DNA from: Bartonella sp. 220B
Lineage (GTDB): Bacteria > Pseudomonadota > Alphaproteobacteria > Rhizobiales > Rhizobiaceae
DNA: 64,000 nt
NCBI RefSeq assembly: GCF_026930205.1
Contig: NZ_JANHOI010000003.1
Coordinates: 62,001 to 126,000 of the forward strand
Direction of reading: 5' to 3'
The notes under the pieces are model-generated. The model was not told where the DNA came from. It saw nothing but the letters and a program-made list of their open reading frames with translations, and ran no database searches. Numbering within the stretch: position 1 is the first letter of the stretch; the number at the start of each line of letters is the position of its first letter. The translations under genes were made by a program, and so were the position numbers. Below are positions 9,694-17,393 of this stretch, one piece after another.

Positions 9694-11001
9694 ATGGAGA
9701 ATGAAAGAACTTTAGCGCCGCATGATACACGAAAACGTATTTGGGCTATTGTGGCTAGTGCATCAGGCAATCTAGTAGAATGGTACGATTTTTATGTTTA
9801 TGCTTTTACATCCATTTACTTTGCATCACAATTCTTTCCCTCGGATGGCAATGTCGTTATGCAACTTTTGAAAGCTGCTGGTGTCTTTGCTATTGGTTTT
9901 CTTATGCGCCCAATTGGCGGATGGCTTTTTGGCTTCATTGCTGATCGTTATGGACGCAAACGTTCAATGCTTATTTCTGTTTTTATGATGTGCGGTGGTT
10001 CGTTCTTAATCGCCTTACTTCCTACCTATGAAACCATAGGTGTGGCCGCAGGATTCTTTTTACTTTTACTCAGAATGCTTCAGGGACTTTCTGTTGGTGG
10101 TGAATACGGTACAACAGCAACCTATATGAGTGAAATCGCTCTTAAAAATCGCCGTGGATTCTTTAGCTCTTTCCAATACACCACATTGATTGGTGGTCAA
10201 CTTCTAGCCAGTCTTGTTATATTCATTCTAGCGTTGTATCTCACCGAAGATCAGCTAAAAGCATGGGGATGGCGTATTCCATTTGCCATTGGTGGACTAG
10301 GAGCAATTGTTGCAATTTATTTACGCCGCAACCTCCATGAAACAACCACCAAAGAAAGCCGTTCTAGGAAAGAAGCCGGTAACATTGTAGAGCTTTTATC
10401 CAACCATGGGAAAGCTTTTTTTCTCGTTATTGGTTTTACCGCTGGGGGCTCTCTTACATTCTATACATATACAACCTATATGCAAAAATATCTCATAACC
10501 ACTACCGGATTTGATAAACACACTGCTACCACTTTAATGACTGCAGCACTCTTTGTTTTTATGTTAATTCAACCTGCGTTTGGTTTTCTGGCTGATAAAA
10601 TTGGAACAAGAACGTCGCTCCTTATTTGGAGTGTTTTATCTATTATCTTTACAATACCTGGGCTTCATGTGATTGGTAACACCGATAATACATGGGTTGC
10701 TCTATCAGTGATCATTGGAATGCTATGTATTATGAGTTTTTATACATCCATTGCTGGTATTGTAAAATCAGAAATGTTTCCCGCTTCAGTACGGGCAATA
10801 GGCGTTGGACTCTCTTATGCTATTGCCAATGCATTATTCGGTGGTTCCGCTGAATATGTAGCACTTGGATTAAAAGATCTTGGATATGAAACTGTCTTCT
10901 ATTTTTATATAATTGGCATGATGGTTATTGCATTCATTGCTATTCTCTTAATGCCCGATGCCCGCAAAGGGGGATATCTTCAAAATGATGATATCCATTA
11001 A
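9694..11001 (+). CDS. kgtP: KgtP-like alpha-ketoglutarate/dicarboxylate:H+ symporter, copy 1
   Basis: Major facilitator of the metabolite:H+ symporter family, likely importing 2-oxoglutarate or a related dicarboxylate. It is 435 aa with about 12 membrane segments. It carries the family signature [12 protein letters not shown] at residues 80-91, and long stretches such as [27 protein letters not shown] and [12 protein letters not shown]-like blocks that closely resemble E. coli KgtP as I remember it. The start ATG follows AAAGGGA. It has its own terminator and is the first of three equal-length tandem paralogs. Substrate specificity is inferred from similarity and could differ between copies. 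Confidence 0.9.
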   Translation: MENERTLAPHDTRKRIWAIVASASGNLVEWYDFYVYAFTSIYFASQFFPSDGNVVMQLLKAAGVFAIGFLMRPIGGWLFGFIADRYGRKRSMLISVFMMCGGSFLIALLPTYETIGVAAGFFLLLLRMLQGLSVGGEYGTTATYMSEIALKNRRGFFSSFQYTTLIGGQLLASLVIFILALYLTEDQLKAWGWRIPFAIGGLGAIVAIYLRRNLHETTTKESRSRKEAGNIVELLSNHGKAFFLVIGFTAGGSLTFYTYTTYMQKYLITTTGFDKHTATTLMTAALFVFMLIQPAFGFLADKIGTRTSLLIWSVLSIIFTIPGLHVIGNTDNTWVALSVIIGMLCIMSFYTSIAGIVKSEMFPASVRAIGVGLSYAIANALFGGSAEYVALGLKDLGYETVFYFYIIGMMVIAFIAILLMPDARKGGYLQNDDIH

Positions 11002-11021
11002 ATCTTTCTATGGAACTCAAT

Positions 11022-11050
11022 AAAAAAGCTCAATTTTTTGAGCTTTTTTT
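11022..11050 (+). terminator. Rho-independent terminator of kgtP copy 1
   Basis: GCTCAA (11028-11033) and TTGAGC (11038-11043) pair around a TTTT loop, extended by A6 on the 5' side and T7 on the 3' side. It begins 21 bases after the kgtP stop codon. Confidence 0.85.
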
Positions 11051-12102
11051 ATTACAAAATTCATACAAAAATTGAATATTCACAAAATGTTATATATATT
11101 TATTAAATAAGAAAAATAACTCTTCCTGCTCTAGCATAAGCTTTGAAAGAGCTTCTCACTTTACCAGAAGAGCACTCTTTCTTCATTATACTCATTTTAT
11201 GACCTTTAAAATATATTTGATGTATTTCAACAAGCACCCGCTTTTTATCAAAATCAAAGATAACAAAAGCTTTTTCAATAATAATCTCTCTGCTAGAAAT
11301 GGCTTCTTCTTATGAAAAAGCGCATCTATTCCCTTTAGAAGAGTCTTTTGCAGCAAAAAATTTAACAAAGAATGCGTAACATCTCCAGCTGTCAAAGAGG
11401 TACAAGAAGATGATGGTAGATATTTTGTGTATAACGAAACTCTCTACGAAAACATACGTTTATTGCTCCATATGTAATAGCCATGTGTAGTAATTTCATT
11501 ATTAAGAACATTAAAGGCAACATACATTTTTCAATACTCAATAAACTATGACCGAATAAAACAATGCTTTTCTTAATTAAAATTAAAAGGCGCTTCATAA
11601 ATAAATATAACATCTGTCAAAAATGAATATCAAAATGCATTAATCCATTTAAAGAAAAAATTCCTTTTTTGACAAAATTCTTTATTCTCAAGAGACAAAT
11701 CACATTCTTTAAGCATAATAATTTTCATATTATCCCAAAAATCAAAAAGGCAGATAATTTTAAGCAAAAATACAGTTTCCTTATTTCCTAAAAGAAACAC
11801 ATAACCTATAAATTAAATTGTATTTGTGAGTATAAGCTAGTCTCTTTCTATTCCTTTTCGGCCTAAACAATTTATGCCATTGTTAAACATACAATAAAAA
11901 GTCGAGAAACAACCTTATATAAGTATTCCCGTTTCTTTCATTTTTACACAAAAAAGAAAAAAAGTTCATAAAAATATACCTCTAATAAAGCAACTCAAAC
12001 ATCTTTCAGAAAAAACAATGCTTATAATTGAATTTTTGTAACTTAAACTGTAAACAACTTTAAAGAGAAAAATAAATATAATCATTAAAAGGGGAACACT
12101 TC
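11051..12102. other. 1.05-kb gap with possible gene relic between kgtP copies 1 and 2
   Basis: No intact gene is visible. On the plus strand between about 11240 and 11475 two adjoining frames read like protein but are offset by one base: one ends PLEESFAAKNLTKNA before a stop, the next reads VTSPAVKEVQEDDGRYFVYN onward to a stop near 11480. Together they could be a frameshifted remnant of a gene I do not recognise. The rest is AT-rich, and the last 100 bases serve as the upstream region of kgtP copy 2. Confidence 0.35.
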
Positions 12103-13410
12103 ATGAAAAATGAAACAACTTTAGCAGCACATGATACAAGAAAACGTATCTTCGCCATCATATCCAGCGCATCAGGGAATCTGGTAGAATGGTATGATTT
12201 TTATGCTTACTCATTTACGTCGATTTATTTTGCATCACAATTTTTTCCCTCAGATAATGATACCGTTACACAACTGTTAAAAGTCGCCGGAATCTTTTTT
12301 ATTGGTTTTCTTATGCGTCCAATTGGAGCATGGCTTTTCGGCTTTATTGCTGACCGTTATGGACGCAAACGCTCAATGCTTATTTCGGTTTTTATGATGT
12401 GTTGTGGCTCACTCCTTATTGCCATACTACCCACCTACGAAACTTTGGGAATAACAGCCGCATTCCTTTTACTCTTAATCCGCATGTTTCAAGGACTTTC
12501 AGTTGGCGGTGAATATGGCACAACAGCAACCTATATGAGTGAAGTTGCTCTCAAAAATCGTCGCGGGCTCCTTGCTTCCTTCCAATATGCAACAACAATC
12601 TCAGGGCAACTTCTTGCCAGCTTTATTATATTTTCTTTATCACTTTATCTCACTGAAGATCAGTTAAAAGCATGGGGATGGCGTATTCCCTTTGTGATTG
12701 GTGGAGTAGCAGCAATAATTGCATTTTATCTGCGTCGTTCGCTTCATGAAACAGCCACCAAAGAAAGCCGTTCTCACCAACATGCTGGTAGTATAAAAGA
12801 GCTTTTACGCAACCACAAAAAAGCTTTCTTCTTGGTTATTGGCTTTACCGCGGGAGGTTCGCTCACATTTTACACATACACCACTTACATGCAAAAATAT
12901 CTGATCACAACCACCGGATTTGATAAACACACTGCAACAACGATAATGACTGTGGCACTTTTTATTTTTGTGTTACTCCAACCCCTCTTTGGTTCTCTCG
13001 CTGATAAAATTGGAGCAAGAGCTTCACTCATCAGTTGGAGTACCTTATCAATTATTTGCACAATTCCCGTGCTTAAAACAATTGGCAATGCTCACAATCC
13101 ATGGATTGCACTCTTAATCATCATTGGAATGCTTTGTATTATGAGTCTTTATACCTCTATTGCTGGAATCATAAAGGCAGAACTGTTTCCTGCTTCAATC
13201 CGAGCAATTGGCGTTGGATTTGCTTTTGCCATTGGTAATGCACTGTTTGGTGGTTCAGCTGAATATGTAGCATTTTGGCTAAAAAGTATGGAACATGAAG
13301 CTGTCTTCTCTTTTTATATTATTGGTATGATGATCATTGCACTCATTTCAATTCTCTTAATGCCAGATATAGACAAAGGGGGGTATCTTAAAGAGGATGA
13401 GATTCTTTAA
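12103..13410 (+). CDS. kgtP: KgtP-like alpha-ketoglutarate/dicarboxylate:H+ symporter, copy 2
   Basis: Second 435-aa member of the tandem set, about 12 transmembrane segments, with the same MFS loop signature ([12 protein letters not shown], residues 80-91), the WYDFYAYSFTSIYF first-helix block and the [17 protein letters not shown] block shared by all copies. The start is well supported: AAAAGGGG lies eight to ten bases before ATG, and the surrounding 35 bases are nearly identical before copy 3, so copies 2 and 3 probably arose by the more recent duplication. Intact reading frame; no sign of decay. Confidence 0.9.
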   Translation: MKNETTLAAHDTRKRIFAIISSASGNLVEWYDFYAYSFTSIYFASQFFPSDNDTVTQLLKVAGIFFIGFLMRPIGAWLFGFIADRYGRKRSMLISVFMMCCGSLLIAILPTYETLGITAAFLLLLIRMFQGLSVGGEYGTTATYMSEVALKNRRGLLASFQYATTISGQLLASFIIFSLSLYLTEDQLKAWGWRIPFVIGGVAAIIAFYLRRSLHETATKESRSHQHAGSIKELLRNHKKAFFLVIGFTAGGSLTFYTYTTYMQKYLITTTGFDKHTATTIMTVALFIFVLLQPLFGSLADKIGARASLISWSTLSIICTIPVLKTIGNAHNPWIALLIIIGMLCIMSLYTSIAGIIKAELFPASIRAIGVGFAFAIGNALFGGSAEYVAFWLKSMEHEAVFSFYIIGMMIIALISILLMPDIDKGGYLKEDEIL

Positions 13411-13426
13411 GTTTTCTACGCGCAAT

Positions 13427-13456
13427 AAAAAAGCCCAAACACAATTGGGCTTTTTT
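13427..13456 (+). terminator. Rho-independent terminator of kgtP copy 2
   Basis: GCCCAA (13433-13438) and TTGGGC (13445-13450) pair around ACACAA, flanked by A-rich sequence and followed by T6. Confidence 0.85.
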
Positions 13457-13965
13457 ATAATGAATCTGCAAATATCCAATAAAAACAGCAAATAATATAA
13501 AATCTTTCACTTCTTATAGCTCATCCTACAGAAAAAACACTCCTCTCACCTATAAGATGAAAAATATTTTATAAATCTCTGTATTGGTTATATTTTACAA
13601 AATACCTTTTATTATTTAACAAAGAAATAATAAAAAATTATACAGTTTTTCTGCACCCTCTAACGTTCTATTGGAAAGTTTTAGAACAGCGATTTCAGCA
13701 CTCTTTTTACAAACATTTCATTTTCACCAACATTCTACTCTACTTGAAGCTATTTTTCAACACACGTCTCTTTTAGGTTCGGCGTGGCGCTCTCCTCCCC
13801 CACAAGATAAAATCCTTAAAAGGCGCAAGCTCACAACCCCAACAAGCCCTCTAAAAGAGTTTTCATAAAAAATTATCATTATAACCAATTGAATTTTGAT
13901 GATACAATCGTGAAAAAATTTAAAACGAAAAATATAAACTATAAATCTAAAAAGGGGAGCACTTC
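13457..13965. other. Intergenic region between kgtP copies 2 and 3
   Basis: About 500 AT-rich bases. A 65-codon plus frame at 13671-13868 has no ribosome binding site and no recognisable family. The final 35 bases (AAAAGGGGAGCACTTC before the ATG) match the copy 2 upstream region closely. Confidence 0.4.
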
Positions 13966-15273
13966 ATGAAAAATGAAACAACTTTAATACAACATAGTGC
14001 AAGAAAGCGTATTTTTGCTATTATATCCAGTGCATCGGGAAATCTGGTAGAATGGTATGATTTTTATATTTATTCATTTGCGTCGATTTACTTTGCACCA
14101 CAATTTTTTCCTTCAGATGGAGATGTTGTTACCCAATTTTTAAAAACAGCAGGAATCTTCTTTATTGGTTTTCTTATGCGCCCAATTGGCAGTTGGCTCT
14201 TTGGTTTTATTGCTGATCGTTATGGACGCAAAAACTCAATGCTTATCTCTATTCTTATGATGTGTGGAGGGTCTTTTCTCATTGCCATACTTCCCACTTA
14301 TGAAACTTTAGGAATAACTGCCGCAATTCTTCTGCTCCTCATTCGAATGATGCAAGGACTTTCAGCAGGTGGTGAATATGGTACAGCAGCAACTTATATC
14401 AGCGAAATTTCCCTTAAAAATCATCGTGGGCTCTTTGCTTCTTTCCAATCTGGCACGCTTATTACTGGTCAACTTTTAGCCAGTTTTATTATCTTTGTTT
14501 TGGCACTTTATCTAACGGAAGACCAATTAAGAACATGGGGCTGGCGTATTCCTTTTGCGATTGGTGGACTAGCAGCAGTAGTTGCACTTTATCTACGCCG
14601 TTCACTTCATGAAACAACTACAAAAGAAAGTCGTTCTAGGAAACAAACGGGAAGTCTTAAAGAACTTCTAAGCAAACACAAAAAAGCTTTTTTTGTCATT
14701 GTTATTTTCGCCTCTGGAGGCTCTCTGACATTTTATACCTGTACAACTTATATGCAAAAATATCTCATCACAACCACCGGATTTGATAAACATACCGCAA
14801 CAACGATAATGACTGCTGCACTTTTTATTTTCATTCTGCTCCAACCCATATTTGGTATCCTAGCAGATAAAATTGGGACAAAAAATTTACTTATCCTTTG
14901 GAGTGGACTCTCTACTCTTTTTACGATTCCTGGACTTCTCATAATCGGTCACACGCATAATCCATGGATTGCGCTGTCAACCATTCTTGGAATACTGTGT
15001 ATTATGAGCATGTATACATCCATCTCTGGTGTTGTAAAATCAGCAATGTTTCCTTCTTCAGTACGTGCACTAGGAGTTGGTCTCTCTCATGCTATTGGTA
15101 ATGCATTACTTGGTGGTTCTGCCGAATATGTAGCACTTGGATTAAAAAATATGGGGCATGAATCATTCTTTTACTTTTACGTAATCGTTGTGATGATCTT
15201 TGCATTCATTGCCACTCTCTTTATACCAGATATGAGCAAAGGAGGATATCTTCAAGAAGGTGAAACAAACTAA
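13966..15273 (+). CDS. kgtP: KgtP-like alpha-ketoglutarate/dicarboxylate:H+ symporter, copy 3
   Basis: Third 435-aa tandem paralog with about 12 membrane segments. The inter-helix signature is [12 protein letters not shown] (residues 80-91, Asn replacing the Arg of the other copies), and the segment after helix 4 reads GLSAGGEYGTAATYISE instead of [17 protein letters not shown]. Those substitutions, and CTTYMQ for YTTYMQ, make it the most divergent of the three in conserved blocks. It is preceded by a strong AAAAGGGGA ribosome binding site and followed by its own terminator. Whether substrate range has shifted cannot be told from sequence alone. Confidence 0.88.
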   Translation: MKNETTLIQHSARKRIFAIISSASGNLVEWYDFYIYSFASIYFAPQFFPSDGDVVTQFLKTAGIFFIGFLMRPIGSWLFGFIADRYGRKNSMLISILMMCGGSFLIAILPTYETLGITAAILLLLIRMMQGLSAGGEYGTAATYISEISLKNHRGLFASFQSGTLITGQLLASFIIFVLALYLTEDQLRTWGWRIPFAIGGLAAVVALYLRRSLHETTTKESRSRKQTGSLKELLSKHKKAFFVIVIFASGGSLTFYTCTTYMQKYLITTTGFDKHTATTIMTAALFIFILLQPIFGILADKIGTKNLLILWSGLSTLFTIPGLLIIGHTHNPWIALSTILGILCIMSMYTSISGVVKSAMFPSSVRALGVGLSHAIGNALLGGSAEYVALGLKNMGHESFFYFYVIVVMIFAFIATLFIPDMSKGGYLQEGETN

Positions 15274-15290
15274 CCCCTCTCTGCAAAACA

Positions 15291-15319
15291 AAAAGCCCAA
15301 AGAATTTTGGGCTTTTTTT
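15291..15319. terminator. Bidirectional terminator between kgtP copy 3 and the DUF2853 gene
   Basis: GCCCAAA (15295-15301) pairs with TTTGGGC (15306-15312) around a GAAT loop, with A-rich sequence on one side and T7 on the other. It can therefore serve both kgtP copy 3 (plus) and the convergent small gene ending at 15353 (minus). Confidence 0.85.
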
Positions 15320-15352
15320 ATAATTATCGAGCAAAATTTAGTTTCAAATTGT

Positions 15353-15658
15353 TTAAATTTTATCCAACGCGTTTAGTTGTTTGGCGACTAAATAATAAAA
15401 AGTCATACGGCTTTTTCTACGATCTCCAGACATTATTTCTGCAACTTTCGTAACAGCTGTTTTAGCACTTTTCTCATCCACTCCCAACACATCTTTAACC
15501 CATTTTTCAACACGCTCTAACTCTTTTGGATCAGATGTCGCAACGAGCGAAGCATCCTGCTTTTTCATCACTAAAGCTAAACGATGGCTAAGTCGTTCTA
15601 TTGCAGATTCATCCGGATTTTGGTCATATAATTTAATATCGGCTAGATCATTTATCAT
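15353..15658 (-). CDS. DUF2853 family protein
   Basis: Small soluble protein of about 101 aa with unknown function. The pattern (VATSDPKELERVEKWVKDVL in the middle, MSGDRRKSRMTFYYLVAKQL at the end) matches my memory of the DUF2853 family common in Rhizobiales. The start was set at the ATG at 15658, with GGAGAGG upstream; a TTG at 15679 would overlap that site. Highly charged and helical by eye. It lies between kgtP copy 3 and the tmRNA gene and shares a terminator with the former. Confidence 0.6.
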   Translation of the reverse strand: MINDLADIKLYDQNPDESAIERLSHRLALVMKKQDASLVATSDPKELERVEKWVKDVLGVDEKSAKTAVTKVAEIMSGDRRKSRMTFYYLVAKQLNALDKI

Positions 15659-15779
15659 TCTTTGCCAGCTCCTCTCCAAGAATTGGCGGCTGCATTTTAC
15701 AACCGCACCATATGCTTCATAAATAATTAGAGGATTTAAAATATTAACAACCCCCCTTTTCTAAAGAGCTTTCTTCATC

Positions 15780-16103
15780 TATATTGAAGGGGCTGGCTTA
15801 CCAGCTATGGTAATAAATGGACAATGAAATAAACTCATTGGACCCGGGGGCGGTACCCGGCGCCTCCACCAAAATATAAAAAAATTATATTTTGGTGGGG
15901 GCGAAATAGGATCGACAAGAGCGTAAAGATTGCTCTTTTACTCGGCATAGTACCACCGTTATCGGACTAAATGAGTAGTTGCAAATGACAACTATGCGGA
16001 AGCACGTCTCGCCGCTTAAGGTGGTGTGAATGTTTCAAATTAAGTCTTAAACCGTCGCAGGTTTAAGCGGGGTTCGAAGGCACCTGGCAACAGAAGCCTT
16101 CAC
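15780..16103 (+). ncRNA. ssrA: tmRNA, circularly permuted two-piece form
   Basis: Rescues stalled ribosomes and adds a degradation tag. The gene is permuted as in other alpha-proteobacteria: the acceptor piece comes first and ends with CGCCTCC-ACCA at 15861-15871. After a short AT-rich spacer hairpin that is removed by processing, the coding piece begins GGGGGCG at 15897-15903, which pairs with CGCCTCC to rebuild the acceptor stem. The tag frame is at 15981-16019. The outer ends are approximate. A GAAGGC/GCCTTC hairpin (16076-16101) lies at the 3' end. The gene sits 175 bp before sspB, the adaptor for tagged proteins. Confidence 0.93.
15981..16019 (+). other. tmRNA tag-peptide reading frame
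   Basis: Codons GCA to GCT followed by TAA encode ANDNYAEARLAA, the proteolysis tag. It ends in the hydrophobic -LAA recognised by ClpXP, and its N-terminal ANDNY resembles the portion bound by SspB in alpha-proteobacteria. Confidence 0.92.
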
Positions 16104-16277
16104 TTTTATAAATGTTCTTGATTGATTTTTCAGGCACTCTTTATCATAAAATTTCTTATTATTTTTTTAGTTGATTTAAATGCATAGTAGGTAAAATATT
16201 ACTAGCTTAAAAAGATATTCTATTGCACAATATTACGCACACTCATCTGCCATGTGAAATAAAAGGAATAAACTTCG

Positions 16278-16823
16278 ATGGTTCAAGATCAAATCCGTTA
16301 CGATATTCTCGTTCAGGATGCACTTCGCGGGGTTATCCGTAAAGTTTTATTAGAAGTTGCCAAAGCAGGTCTTCCAGGAAATCACCATTTTTTTATTACT
16401 TTTCTAACAACTGCTCCAGGTGTTAAAATCTCTTCTCGACTTAAAAATCGTTACCCTGAACAAATGACCATCGTATTACAACATCAGTTCAGAGATTTAA
16501 GTGTTTTGGAAACGGCTTTCGAAGTAACGCTCTCTTTCCAAGAAATCACTGAAAAATTAGTAATTCCTTTTACGTCTATCCAAGTATTTTATGATCCTAT
16601 AGCATCATTTGAAGCAGCGTTTGATCTTCCCTCAAACCTTACCTCTGGAGAAGATAAAAATTTAGAAAATACTCCAACTTCACCTATCATGCTATCGGAC
16701 AACTCCAAAAAAGAAAATACGCTTCCCAAAAAACAAAATCTTAGTACGAATAAAGACTCCTCAAACAATGATACCAAACAAAGTGCTGATGTTGTTTCTT
16801 TAGACTCTTTTCGAAAAAAATAA
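16278..16823 (+). CDS. sspB: SspB-like ClpXP adaptor (alpha-proteobacterial type)
   Basis: Delivers ssrA-tagged proteins to the ClpXP protease. The 181-aa product has a folded N-terminal domain (about 1-120) with the family blocks HHFFITFLTTAPGV, YPEQMTIVLQHQF and FEVTLSF, then a polar, Ser/Asn/Lys-rich flexible tail ending DVVSLDSFRKK, which is the expected ClpX-tethering tail. Start ATG preceded by AAGGAAT. It is directly downstream of the tmRNA gene, so tag and adaptor are genetically adjacent. It is followed after 12 bp by a DUF4169 gene. Confidence 0.88.
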   Translation: MVQDQIRYDILVQDALRGVIRKVLLEVAKAGLPGNHHFFITFLTTAPGVKISSRLKNRYPEQMTIVLQHQFRDLSVLETAFEVTLSFQEITEKLVIPFTSIQVFYDPIASFEAAFDLPSNLTSGEDKNLENTPTSPIMLSDNSKKENTLPKKQNLSTNKDSSNNDTKQSADVVSLDSFRKK

Positions 16824-16835
16824 ATAAACTCCTTG

Positions 16836-17024
16836 ATGACTAAACTTATTAATCTTCGTCAATTTCGAAAACAGAAAAAACGTGTAGAAAAAGCTGTTTT
16901 TGCAGAAGAGAATCGTTATCGTTTTGGACGAACAAAAGCTGAAAAAAAATTCGAGCAAAAAGAATCTTTAAAAACGCAGAAGTTTCTTGAACAAAATCGT
17001 TTATGGTGCGACGAACAAGAGTAA
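16836..17024 (+). CDS. DUF4169 family small basic protein
   Basis: A 62-aa highly charged protein: INLRQFRKQKKR at the start, NRYRFGRTKAEKK in the middle. This is the pattern I know from DUF4169, a short family of unknown function in Rhizobiales that typically neighbours sspB and a ribbon-helix-helix gene, as here. The start was set at the ATG at 16836; the TTG at 16833 precedes it directly. It is predicted to be a single long helix. Confidence 0.65.
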   Translation: MTKLINLRQFRKQKKRVEKAVFAEENRYRFGRTKAEKKFEQKESLKTQKFLEQNRLWCDEQE

Positions 17025-17029
17025 AAACA

Positions 17030-17281
17030 ATGCACGAAGATAATTCCATCGATTGGTCAAAAGTGGGTTTGCGGAAAATATCTGTTCGAATTAATGGACA
17101 CGCAACAAGTGTGTCTTTAGAACAACCATTTTTAGACATTCTAAAAACCATAGCACACAAAAAGGGTCAATCTTTAGCCTTTATTATCACTGATATTGAT
17201 AGAAAAAGGCCTCAACAAGTGAATCTTTCGGCTTCATTGCGCCTTTATGCACTTCAAAGTGTTCTTACTCAGCGTTTATAA
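17030..17281 (+). CDS. Ribbon-helix-helix domain protein
   Basis: An 83-aa protein whose layout (LRKISVRINGHATSVSLEQ as the beta-strand, then two helices with FLDILKTIAHKKGQSLAFII) fits the RHH_4-type ribbon-helix-helix family of small DNA-binding proteins. The start at 17030 lies 5 bp after the DUF4169 stop. An upstream in-frame ATG at 17003 would overlap that gene and is less family-like. No target is evident; it could regulate itself or the sspB group. Confidence 0.6.
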   Translation: MHEDNSIDWSKVGLRKISVRINGHATSVSLEQPFLDILKTIAHKKGQSLAFIITDIDRKRPQQVNLSASLRLYALQSVLTQRL

Positions 17282-17393
17282 TATTTTTTATAATCTTCAT
17301 TCCCTTAATTCAAACAAAGACATTGCAGCTTTTTTAAAGAAAACTTTTTTAGACCTAGCACTTAGATGCAAAAAAGACTACACAAAAGATATA

